Made by a program: the position numbers and the translations under genes. Under the pieces are notes generated by a model. It saw nothing but the letters and a program-made list of their open reading frames with translations, did not search any database and was not told the DNA's origin. From Pokkaliibacter sp. MBI-7 (lineage in GTDB: Bacteria; Pseudomonadota; Gammaproteobacteria; Pseudomonadales; Balneatricaceae): a stretch of 64,000 nucleotides of DNA. Positions 17,749 through 25,345 of this stretch are shown piece after piece; position 1 is the first letter of the stretch; each line of letters opens with the position of its first letter. Where the stretch lies: positions 434,001-498,000 of the forward strand of contig NZ_JARVTG010000002.1 of assembly GCF_029846635.1 (NCBI RefSeq), written 5' to 3'.

Positions 17749-18681
17749 CTATACAGCGACAGGGTAAGTAAATCCGATAAAGTGCAGAGTATTGAGCAGC
17801 CAGTGGGTCAATATTGCCATTTCAAGGCTGCCACTGCATTGATATACCCACGCATATCCCACGCCAGCTACCGTAGCTATTGCTATATAAGACCCACCTC
17901 CTCCCGCATGGGCGAGTCCAAACAGGCAGCCGGTTGTTACTATGGCCAGTACTTCGCCATGTCGCAGGTGACGTAACCTTTCATACAGCTGATTGTGTAC
18001 CACTATTCGGAAGAAGCACTCTTCTGTCACACAGGTAAATATCAAATTGATGGCGAGAAACGTCATGGCGTAGGGCGGAACAGCGGGTAGCCAGTGTATC
18101 AGGCCAACGTTTGCAGCGAGCAACATGGTCAGCGTCAAAGTGGTTAACAACGGCAGCCAGGCTTTGACGAGTGCTGTACGCCATTGGTTCAGATTTCGTA
18201 GTAGTGCTGGTTTAAATGCAAAAAGAATAATCCAGGCGATCCACGGTTTGTCGAAGTTTAGCCACAACGAAAAGAAGGCACTGTCTGGCTTGAGTTGTTG
18301 ATGTTCGATCACGGCAAGATTGTTGAACCCTGGTAGGACGTGTAAAGAAAGTGCAATGGCTAAAAGACTGAATATTGAGATCAATAAAAGCTGTCTGTAG
18401 CGGCTGAATTTAACTGAAAGAATGGCAAGGCCCAGCAGCACTAATAAGGTTGCCACTCCCGTCGTTAATATCGTGTCGCATAGCGATGCTGTACACAAAG
18501 CCATCAGGGCGGTAATGATCATCCAGCGGCGTGGGTGTTGCAGTAGCCAGGCGCAAAGCAAACTGATGGCGAGAAGTAAGTAGCTGACAAGAACCATGGT
18601 ATGTATCAACGGTGACCACTCTGATAATTGGATGATGTTGATCAAGTGCTTATTCCCGAGCGTTGCGCTGAACTCAAGCAC
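17749..18681 (-). CDS. CPBP-family intramembrane metalloprotease
   Basis: A 310-residue polytopic protein with about eight hydrophobic segments. The C-terminal abortive-infection/CAAX-protease (CPBP) domain has its three motifs: EECFFR (EExxxR), FGLAH, and HWLLN. The first 190 residues are membrane helices without a known signature. The start is uncertain: the frame opens at GTG 18681, and an internal ATG at 18597 (MVLVSYLLLA) would remove 28 residues and start directly with a membrane helix. In bacteria these proteins act in bacteriocin self-immunity, stress or unknown processing; no such partner is next door. Confidence 0.8.
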   Translation of the reverse strand: MLEFSATLGNKHLINIIQLSEWSPLIHTMVLVSYLLLAISLLCAWLLQHPRRWMIITALMALCTASLCDTILTTGVATLLVLLGLAILSVKFSRYRQLLLISIFSLLAIALSLHVLPGFNNLAVIEHQQLKPDSAFFSLWLNFDKPWIAWIILFAFKPALLRNLNQWRTALVKAWLPLLTTLTLTMLLAANVGLIHWLPAVPPYAMTFLAINLIFTCVTEECFFRIVVHNQLYERLRHLRHGEVLAIVTTGCLFGLAHAGGGGSYIAIATVAGVGYAWVYQCSGSLEMAILTHWLLNTLHFIGFTYPVAV

Positions 18682-18802
18682 TGTTGCATCGATAGAAGTG
18701 AATTGTTACCGCTACTTGAATCCCCTCCGCAAACCACGCAAGATGTGCTCGATTTTCCTTTAATCAAGATCCGAACGGACACGGTGTTTCAGGTTTTAAA
18801 GT

Positions 18803-19234
18803 ATGCGTAAATCTTCAGTACTGTTGTTATCAGTCCTACTTGCAGGATGCAATTTATTCGGGACAAAGGAAAAAAAGGAAGAGCCTGTTGCTGTCGTCAA
18901 GCCAGCGGAGCCTGTTCCGGCAGACGAGGTCAGGCTGGTTCTTGCCGGTGACTACAAAACCGTTTACCGCAAGGTGCTGCCTTTTATGCGTGGCTGCGAT
19001 ACTGGCAAGATCAGCCATCTTGATGCGCTGCTGGTTAAAGATGCCAACGGCTTTGGTGAAATCAAGATGAATGACAGCCTGGGTCCAGTTGTGACTGCAC
19101 GTTTTGAGCAGTACAGCCCCTCAGAAACCCAATTGAAAGTGAAGTTTGCCAGCTTGAGTTGGGAACCTGTTGCCAAGACCGTGCTGAAGTGGGCTGATGG
19201 CACTCAACGTATCTGCCCGAAAAACCTCAAGTAA
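18803..19234 (+). CDS. Small predicted lipoprotein
   Basis: A 143-residue protein with the signal MRKSSVLLLSVLLAGC; lipobox LLAG-C with the lipidated Cys at residue 16, followed by Asn-Leu. A charged linker (KEKKEEPVAVVKPAEPVPADE) leads to a compact domain with two cysteines (RGCDTGK and QRICPK). It resembles short hypothetical lipoproteins; I do not recognise a family. The lysine- and proline-rich linker suits a tether between the membrane and a periplasmic domain. Single gene. Confidence 0.75.
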   Translation: MRKSSVLLLSVLLAGCNLFGTKEKKEEPVAVVKPAEPVPADEVRLVLAGDYKTVYRKVLPFMRGCDTGKISHLDALLVKDANGFGEIKMNDSLGPVVTARFEQYSPSETQLKVKFASLSWEPVAKTVLKWADGTQRICPKNLK

Positions 19235-19388
19235 TTTCAGGTCATGTTTACCTGCCAACCACACTGATTTGGCTGATTGGTGATGATTTGTTTTCAGCCA
19301 GATGGTGTGGTCGGTTTGTACCGCATGATTGCCTTCGGGTGACTGGACACTTATATAATGGAGGTCTCGATGACAGGAGGCGTTTGTT

Positions 19389-20444
19389 ATGCAATGTGCC
19401 TGGGTACACGAAGCAATACGCAAGATCGAAGCTGACTTTCAGCGTTCTGCAGATACTCATCTTATAAAGCTCGATCTTCCCTTCCTCGATACCACACCTC
19501 TCTATCTTAAAGACGAAAGTACGCACCCAACGGGTAGTCTCAAACATCGCCTTGCACGTTCGCTGTTTCTGTACGGCTTGTGCAATGGTTGGATTCGCGA
19601 AGGCACGACGATCATTGAGTCCTCAAGCGGTAGCACCGCTATTTCTGAGGCCTACTTTGCGCGCCTGCTAGGCCTGCCGTTCATTGCTGTTATCCCTCAG
19701 ACAACTGCCAGTAAAAAGATCCGCCAGATTGAGTTTTATGGTGGTCAGTGTCATTTGGTACCCGCGCCATCCATATATGACGAGTCGCAGCGTCTGGCTA
19801 AAGAGTTGAATGGCCACTACATGGATCAGTTTACTTATGCAGAGCGAGCGACGGATTGGCGAGGCAACAACAATATCGCTGAATCTATATTCCGGCAGAT
19901 GGAGCGTGAACCCTTTCCTGTACCCGCCTGGGTGGTGATGAGTGCAGGAACAGGTGGTACCTCCGCTACCATTGGCAGGTATCTGCGTTATCAGTGCAAA
20001 GCTACGCGGCTTGGTGTCGTTGATCCTGATAACTCGGTTTTTCTGGATTACTACCGTAGTGGTGACCGAGCTCTGACCTCTTGCCAGGGTTCGCGTATAG
20101 AGGGTATTGGACGCCCGCGTGTGGAGCCTTCTTTTGTCGCCTCTGTGGTGGATGAAATGTGGCGTATCCCTGATGCGGCCTCTATTGCCACTATTCACTG
20201 GCTGGAGCGTGTATTGGGGAGGAAATGTGGGGCTAGTACGGGCACTAACGTGTACGGCGCATTGCAGTTAATCGCAAGAATGAAAGTCCATGGCGAGCAG
20301 GGCGCCGTGGTGACTTTAATTTGTGATAGCGGTGATCGATATCTTGACACGTACTATGACGCTGACTGGGTGCGTCGTAACGTGGGAGATCTGGAAGTCT
20401 ATAGCCAGCAGCTCGCGCATTTTGTGTGTACAGGAGAGTGGTGA
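19389..20444 (+). CDS. Cysteine synthase/CBS-fold PLP enzyme, L-cysteine desulfhydrase (Cds1)-like
   Basis: A 351-residue fold-type II PLP enzyme. The Schiff-base lysine lies in HPTGSLKHRLARS, the phosphate/substrate loop is SSSGSTAISEAYFA (in place of the TSGNT of CysK), and the PLP phosphate loop is SAGTGGTSATIGRYLR. The extra N- and C-terminal segments and the SSGSTA loop resemble the Cds1-type enzymes that release sulfide from cysteine rather than CysK itself. An ordinary cysteine synthase is the alternative. The AGGAGGCG leader is ideally placed before ATG 19389. It precedes the histidine-kinase gene in the same direction by about 100 bp, with no clear terminator between. Confidence 0.75.
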   Translation: MQCAWVHEAIRKIEADFQRSADTHLIKLDLPFLDTTPLYLKDESTHPTGSLKHRLARSLFLYGLCNGWIREGTTIIESSSGSTAISEAYFARLLGLPFIAVIPQTTASKKIRQIEFYGGQCHLVPAPSIYDESQRLAKELNGHYMDQFTYAERATDWRGNNNIAESIFRQMEREPFPVPAWVVMSAGTGGTSATIGRYLRYQCKATRLGVVDPDNSVFLDYYRSGDRALTSCQGSRIEGIGRPRVEPSFVASVVDEMWRIPDAASIATIHWLERVLGRKCGASTGTNVYGALQLIARMKVHGEQGAVVTLICDSGDRYLDTYYDADWVRRNVGDLEVYSQQLAHFVCTGEW

Positions 20445-20547
20445 GATCCATATCTAACACATTGTTTTTATAAGACCCCTGGCTGGCACAATACAAAACC
20501 CTTGCTATATTGAGTTCAGTTATTCCTCCGCGCAGGAGTTGTTCTGC

Positions 20548-22128
20548 ATGCACGAGATTGAAGCTGATCTGATAGGCGCAATGATTCGCCACTCGCCTGG
20601 AATATTTTTTCTCAAGAACTGTAACCTCGAATTTGAGCGTGTCAGTCAGAGCTTTCTCGATCTGTTTGGGCTGACAGAGGCGCAAGTGCTTGGACGGAAA
20701 GCGGAGGACGTGTTCGCGGGGGACCAGCGGCAATATGTGGAGATGGATCGGAAGGTGCTCGATACCGCGTCTCCATTATTCGTCGAAGAGCATTTTCTCC
20801 ATCCAGTACAGGGGAGAGATGTATACCTGCAGACGGAAAAGTTTCCCGTCTATGACAAGCGCCACCGTCTGGTGGGAATATGCTCTGTCAGTCACGAAAT
20901 TACTGAGCGAAAGATTTTAGAGCAGGCAACCCATGCCATCATTTCTGGGGTTTCCCGACGCTACAATCAGGATTTTTTTGAGCAGTTCGTATTGAAAATG
21001 CGCGAAGCAATGGAAGCTTCGTTTGTGTTTGTTGCTCGCTTGAAACCAGATGGCGAGCATGCAGAAATGATTGTTTTCTGCGGTGAACAGGGACTATTAA
21101 CCCCCATCACCTATCGTCTTGAAGGCACTGCCAGCGGTCATAGTCTGGATAAACAACTGCAATTGTTAGCAGAAGGCGCTTCCAGACTGTTTCCCATGGA
21201 CAATGAGTTGAGCTCGTTCAGGATCGAAGGTTATATCGGTGCGCCTTTGATTGATCAGCACAATGTCACCATGGGAGTGCTTGGAGCCATGTTCCGCAAA
21301 CCCATCACCAATCCCGATTTTTGCTCTACTTTGTTCCGTATATTTTCTGATCGTATTGCCTCCGAGCTGGAGCGCATGGAGGCAGTGGATGCCCAGGCGA
21401 TGTTGAATAAGGTACTGGAAGAGCGGGTTGTTGCTCGTACACGTGAGCTTGAAGCCGTCAATCAGGAGCTGGAAGCCTTCTCCTATTCGGTGTCTCATGA
21501 TCTTCGCGCACCGCTGCGCGCACTTGACGGTTACAGCCATGCCTTGCTCGAGGACTACGAGCCGCAGCTGGATGACATGGGTAAGCTGTATCTCACACGT
21601 CTGAGGCTGGCAGCTCAACAAATGGGCTCTCTTATTGATTCCTTATTGGAGCTGTCCCGCGTTACTCGCACACATTTAAGTAGTGGTCAGGTCGATTTGT
21701 CTGAAATGGTGCAGGGTATTGTGAATGACTTGCGGCTGTCAGCACCAAACCGGCAAGTGGAAGTCACCATTGAGCCTGAACTCTATGTGGATGCTGATCC
21801 GAATTTATTGCATTCAGTAATGCAGAATCTTGTTGGTAATGCGTGGAAGTACAGCGCCAGGTGTGAGCGAGCTTCTATTCATGTAGGGCAGGAAGCTATC
21901 AATGGACGAATGGCCTTCTATGTAAAGGACAATGGCATAGGATTTGATGCGACACAGGCTACAAGGCTGTTTGTGCCTTTTCAGCGTCTGCATGACAAGA
22001 AGGACTTTGAGGGGACAGGAATTGGTTTGGCTACAGTGTCCCGCATTATCAAACGCCACGGCGGGAAGATTTGGGCTGAGTCGGCGCCGGGGCAGGGCAG
22101 TTGTTTTTTCTTTACACTGGCCGACTAA
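20548..22128 (+). CDS. PAS-GAF sensor histidine kinase
   Basis: A 526-residue soluble kinase with no membrane segment. The order is PAS domain (about 10-125), GAF-like domain (about 140-280), coiled linker, HisKA with the phospho-accepting His in YSVSHDLRAPLRALDGY (about residue 315), then HATPase_c with NLVGNAWKYSAR (N box), DNGIGFDA (G1) and GTGIGLATVSRIIKRHGG (G2). This is the bacteriophytochrome-type kinase core, but the conserved chromophore Cys region is not visible. ATG 20548 is chosen over TTG 20539 because CAGGAG (20533-20538) is properly spaced. The genes for a receiver and a REC-GGDEF-EAL protein follow, so phosphotransfer probably goes to these. Confidence 0.9.
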   Translation: MHEIEADLIGAMIRHSPGIFFLKNCNLEFERVSQSFLDLFGLTEAQVLGRKAEDVFAGDQRQYVEMDRKVLDTASPLFVEEHFLHPVQGRDVYLQTEKFPVYDKRHRLVGICSVSHEITERKILEQATHAIISGVSRRYNQDFFEQFVLKMREAMEASFVFVARLKPDGEHAEMIVFCGEQGLLTPITYRLEGTASGHSLDKQLQLLAEGASRLFPMDNELSSFRIEGYIGAPLIDQHNVTMGVLGAMFRKPITNPDFCSTLFRIFSDRIASELERMEAVDAQAMLNKVLEERVVARTRELEAVNQELEAFSYSVSHDLRAPLRALDGYSHALLEDYEPQLDDMGKLYLTRLRLAAQQMGSLIDSLLELSRVTRTHLSSGQVDLSEMVQGIVNDLRLSAPNRQVEVTIEPELYVDADPNLLHSVMQNLVGNAWKYSARCERASIHVGQEAINGRMAFYVKDNGIGFDATQATRLFVPFQRLHDKKDFEGTGIGLATVSRIIKRHGGKIWAESAPGQGSCFFFTLAD

Positions 22129-22220
22129 TGCATTTAGTCTACACTGTAACTTTTTGTCTTGATTGAGGCTGACTGCAACAGCTGAATTCCAATCGGAGTA
22201 CTCCATGGAGTGGCAAACTA

Positions 22221-22664
22221 ATGCTGCGTGAAGGAACTATTCTTCTCGTTGAAGATAACCCTGATGATGAGCTCCTGACGCTCAGGGCATTCAAGAAAAA
22301 CGATATCAATAATAAAGTGATCACTGCGCGTGATGGTCAGGAAGCACTGGATTATCTGTTTCGTCAGGGGCGTTTTGAGAATCGCCCTGCGCATGAAAAA
22401 CCAGTTCTGGTATTGCTGGATCTCAATTTGCCTGGGGTGAATGGGCACGAAGTGCTGCGACAGATACGTATCCACGAGGAGACGTCAACGTATCCTGTGG
22501 TGATGCTGACAACGTCGAACGAGTCGCAGGATATTCATACCAGTTACGAGCTGGGTGCAAACAGTTTTGTACGTAAACCCGTCGATTTTGAGGACTTTAT
22601 TGAGTCTGTCGGTAATATTTTGCGTTACTGGTTAAAAATTAATCTTCCTCCAATGGCCATCTGA
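22221..22664 (+). CDS. Single-domain response regulator (Rcp1-like)
   Basis: A 147-residue stand-alone receiver. It has the acidic pair in LLVEDNPDDELL, the phospho-acceptor Asp in LVLLDLNLPGVNG, the Thr in VMLTTSNE and the Lys in FVRKPVDF. The extended beta4-alpha4 region matches the Rcp1 group that partners phytochrome-type kinases. No output domain. It starts 92 bp after the kinase gene and ends 1 bp before the next start codon (TGAG-ATG), so these genes are co-transcribed and probably translationally linked. Confidence 0.9.
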   Translation: MLREGTILLVEDNPDDELLTLRAFKKNDINNKVITARDGQEALDYLFRQGRFENRPAHEKPVLVLLDLNLPGVNGHEVLRQIRIHEETSTYPVVMLTTSNESQDIHTSYELGANSFVRKPVDFEDFIESVGNILRYWLKINLPPMAI

Positions 22665-22665
22665 G

Positions 22666-24399
22666 ATGACTAACAGCCTTAAGTTGTTGCTTGTTGAAGA
22701 CTCTCTTGACGATGAGTTACTGCTTACTCGCCATTTGAAAAAAAGTGGTTATGAGCTGACCCTGACCCGAGTTAGCAGTACCAGCGAGCTTGAGGCTCAG
22801 TTACAAGGTAGCGGTCGTTTTGACCTGGTGATTACTGACCATAGTCTGCCCGGATTTCAATCCACAGATGTCATTGCCATTACCCGCAGTCACTACCCGG
22901 ACATGCCATTGATCGTTGTCTCAGGCAGTATTGGTGAAGAACTGGCTGTCGAAGCTCTGAAGGCCGGTGCCAATGACTATGTGCTGAAAGAGAATCTGAC
23001 TCGCCTGGGGTCGTCCATTGAGCGTGAGCTGCGTGAAGTGGCGTCGCATCGTGCTCGTCGGGATGCTGAGGAGCGCCTGCACTACATGGCCTTTCATGAT
23101 TCTCTTACGGGACTGTTCAATCGTTTTGCATTTGAACGTGCACTTGATCAGCTTAGTAAAAGAATTGGCCCGGACGATCGCCATACGTTGATTTTTATCG
23201 ACCTTGATGACTTCAAGGTGGTGAATGATTGCTGTGGCCATCTTGCTGGCGATCAGCTCTTAGTACAGGTCGCTACCTTGTTCAGTCAGCGATTACCCGG
23301 AAATTTTCAGCTTTGTCGCGTCGGTGGGGATGAGTTCACCATTCTGATGGAAAACACCACCCTCAATGAGGGTCTGGATTTTGCTAACGACTTGCAGGAT
23401 GAAATCCGGCAGTTCCGCTTCAACTGGCACAACAAGATGTTCTCCATTGGCGCCAGCATGGGTGCCGTCGAGATTACGGCGGCTCTGGCTGAAACCAATT
23501 CTATTCTGTCTGCGGCAGACATGGCCTGTTACTCGGCAAAAGACGCAGGCCGTGGTCGTGTGCATGTGTATGAAGAGCAGGATAGCTCCATTGTGACCAT
23601 GCGTGAGCAATTGGGGTGGGTGCAAATCATTAATGAAGCGATGCAACAGGATCGCTTTACCGCATACTGGCAGCCTATCGTAAACCTCGGTCAATCCCAT
23701 GATCGTCCAGCATTTTATGAGTTTCTGATGCGGCTGGAGCATGAGGGGAAACTGATCCCGCCTGGCGTATTCATACCCGCAGCAGAGCGTTATCACCTGA
23801 TGAATCAGCTCGACCGGCATATGGTGCGGCTATGCTTCCGTCATATAGAGGCTCATCAGCTCAATCGTAATAGATGTATGTACTTCATCAACCTGTCAGG
23901 GGCAACGCTGAGTGATGCGCTGTTTCCCGATTACGTTGCTGAGCAGATGATATTGCACAGTATCTCCCCAGAGAATTTATGCTTTGAGATCACCGAGACG
24001 GCTGCCGTGTCTAATTTTCAGCAGGCTTGTCAGTTCATCGGGCGGTTAAGGGAGCTAGGTTGCCATTTTGCTCTGGATGATTTCGGGGCTGGCATGAGTT
24101 CATATGGCTATCTCAAGAATCTGCCTGTGGATTTCATCAAGATTGATGGAAGCTTTGTCAGAGATATCTGTGAAGACCCGATGAGTTACGCCATCGTGGA
24201 GTCAGTGAACCGCATCTGTCATGTGGCTGGCCTGAAGACCATTGCTGAGTTCGTTGAGAATGAAACGATCTACAATCGTCTCGTCGAAATCGGTGTTGAT
24301 TATTGTCAGGGTTATGCCATTGCCCACCCTGAGCCTGTGCCTCAGATTAATCTTTTGGCGTCTGCCTCTGAAGCGCAACCTGCTCGCTTGATGAGTTAG
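22666..24399 (+). CDS. Receiver-GGDEF-EAL cyclic-di-GMP signalling protein
   Basis: A 577-residue protein. It has an N-terminal receiver (Asp in LVITDHSLPG, Lys in YVLKEN), GGDEF domain (about 145-300, intact VGGDEFTIL, no RxxD inhibitory site in the usual place), and an EAL domain (about 315-570). The EAL signature reads EFL (FYEFLMRLE), but the glutamate is kept and the other catalytic elements are normal: FINLSG, CFEITETAA, LDDFGAGMSS, FIKIDGSF, QGYAIAHP. It could make, degrade or switch c-di-GMP under control of the upstream kinase. Start ATG 22666 follows the receiver gene by one base. Confidence 0.92.
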   Translation: MTNSLKLLLVEDSLDDELLLTRHLKKSGYELTLTRVSSTSELEAQLQGSGRFDLVITDHSLPGFQSTDVIAITRSHYPDMPLIVVSGSIGEELAVEALKAGANDYVLKENLTRLGSSIERELREVASHRARRDAEERLHYMAFHDSLTGLFNRFAFERALDQLSKRIGPDDRHTLIFIDLDDFKVVNDCCGHLAGDQLLVQVATLFSQRLPGNFQLCRVGGDEFTILMENTTLNEGLDFANDLQDEIRQFRFNWHNKMFSIGASMGAVEITAALAETNSILSAADMACYSAKDAGRGRVHVYEEQDSSIVTMREQLGWVQIINEAMQQDRFTAYWQPIVNLGQSHDRPAFYEFLMRLEHEGKLIPPGVFIPAAERYHLMNQLDRHMVRLCFRHIEAHQLNRNRCMYFINLSGATLSDALFPDYVAEQMILHSISPENLCFEITETAAVSNFQQACQFIGRLRELGCHFALDDFGAGMSSYGYLKNLPVDFIKIDGSFVRDICEDPMSYAIVESVNRICHVAGLKTIAEFVENETIYNRLVEIGVDYCQGYAIAHPEPVPQINLLASASEAQPARLMS

Positions 24400-24683
24400 C
24401 TGGGCTGGTCGCCGATTTCTCTTGCTTTTATTCAATTAGGCGTCACTTCCCTTATTGCCATTCTGTTGCTTAACGCCTTGGTACTTTAACGCCGCCTATA
24501 TCCTGTCCCTTGGTGAGTAAACACAGTTAAGCTCTTTGATCTGCCGGGCTAAGGCTAACATCGATTTAAATAGTGGAGTGTCTCTGGGCTGCAGGGCACC
24601 AGAGCACTGTGGCTCTGGTGGTTGCGGTTAATGAAGTTACTACCGTGGAAAATGTTGTTTACAAATCTGATATGCCTGAGGGG

Positions 24684-24890
24684 TTAAACGATCATCGGAT
24701 TGCGGTGAATTGCGGATACGCCTTCCATACCGTTCCAATAGTCTTCCCTGCCTGCGCGCCACCCGGTCATCCAGTTAGCCCTTTGGTCTAACTTAGTAAA
24801 CTGGCATATATCTCTGGATTTGCCAGCAAGACCGGCCTGATAACCGCGTGAAAACATACGGTTGGACGTGTCGCGTTTCTGTCTTTTCAT
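24684..24890 (-). CDS. rmf: Ribosome modulation factor
   Basis: A 68-residue basic protein that dimerises 70S ribosomes into inactive 100S particles in stationary phase. It begins MKRQKRD as E. coli Rmf does, keeps RGYQAGLAGKS, and ends with a roughly 13-residue extension (YWNGMEGVSAIHRN) like the longer Pseudomonas form. Divergent rlmKL on the other side of a 455-bp spacer supports the call, since the two are neighbours in relatives. The leader contains a hairpin 56-87 bp upstream of the start codon. Small and easily missed, but the identity is clear. Confidence 0.92.
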   Translation of the reverse strand: MKRQKRDTSNRMFSRGYQAGLAGKSRDICQFTKLDQRANWMTGWRAGREDYWNGMEGVSAIHRNPMIV

Positions 24891-25345
24891 ATCCGTGTGA
24901 CCTCATTTTCAGGTTGACAGCAGGGCGATATGAACATCGCGATGCACAGCGCTTGAACAGCGGTAAAAAAGCGCTGTCATCGTTTTTTAGCAGTTTTGTA
25001 AAATCGTTGTCGAATAAATATGCGTTATAAAAAGCCTCTCCGTTATGATTTCAGTCGTTGTCTGATCCTGATTATTCAACAATATCAAGCGCTTGAGATG
25101 GTTTTTTCAAATTGCTGCCAGATATGTCAGATCACGATTTTTTTTCATAATTGCGCTGTTCAGACTCTGAGTTGATCAGCCGAAGGGAATATCAAACGGT
25201 TTCTTGGTGACGACGCCTTCGTCCAGTATCATTGTCAGTCCGGCGTGAACCGCCGAAGTGGGTCGCGATAATCCGCTGTAGAAGCCAGTTTGCCAATCTG
25301 CGATCCGCATCTGTTTTCATCTGTACTCTGGATACGAGTCTTTAC
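24891..25345. other. Divergent regulatory region of rmf and rlmKL
   Basis: 455 bp, AT-rich in the middle, no gene. It holds a 9-bp inverted repeat (ACAGCGCTT 24946-24954 with AAGCGCTGT 24969-24977) and a TTTTTT run at 24983-24988. On the minus strand the hairpin would be in the rmf 5' leader; on the plus strand it reads like a terminator pointing towards rlmKL. Confidence 0.5.

Noticed and set aside
24597..24620. Hairpin CACCAGAGC/GCTCTGGTG downstream of rmf
   Set aside because: A real 9-bp stem, but with no U-tract on the rmf strand, so I do not call it a terminator.
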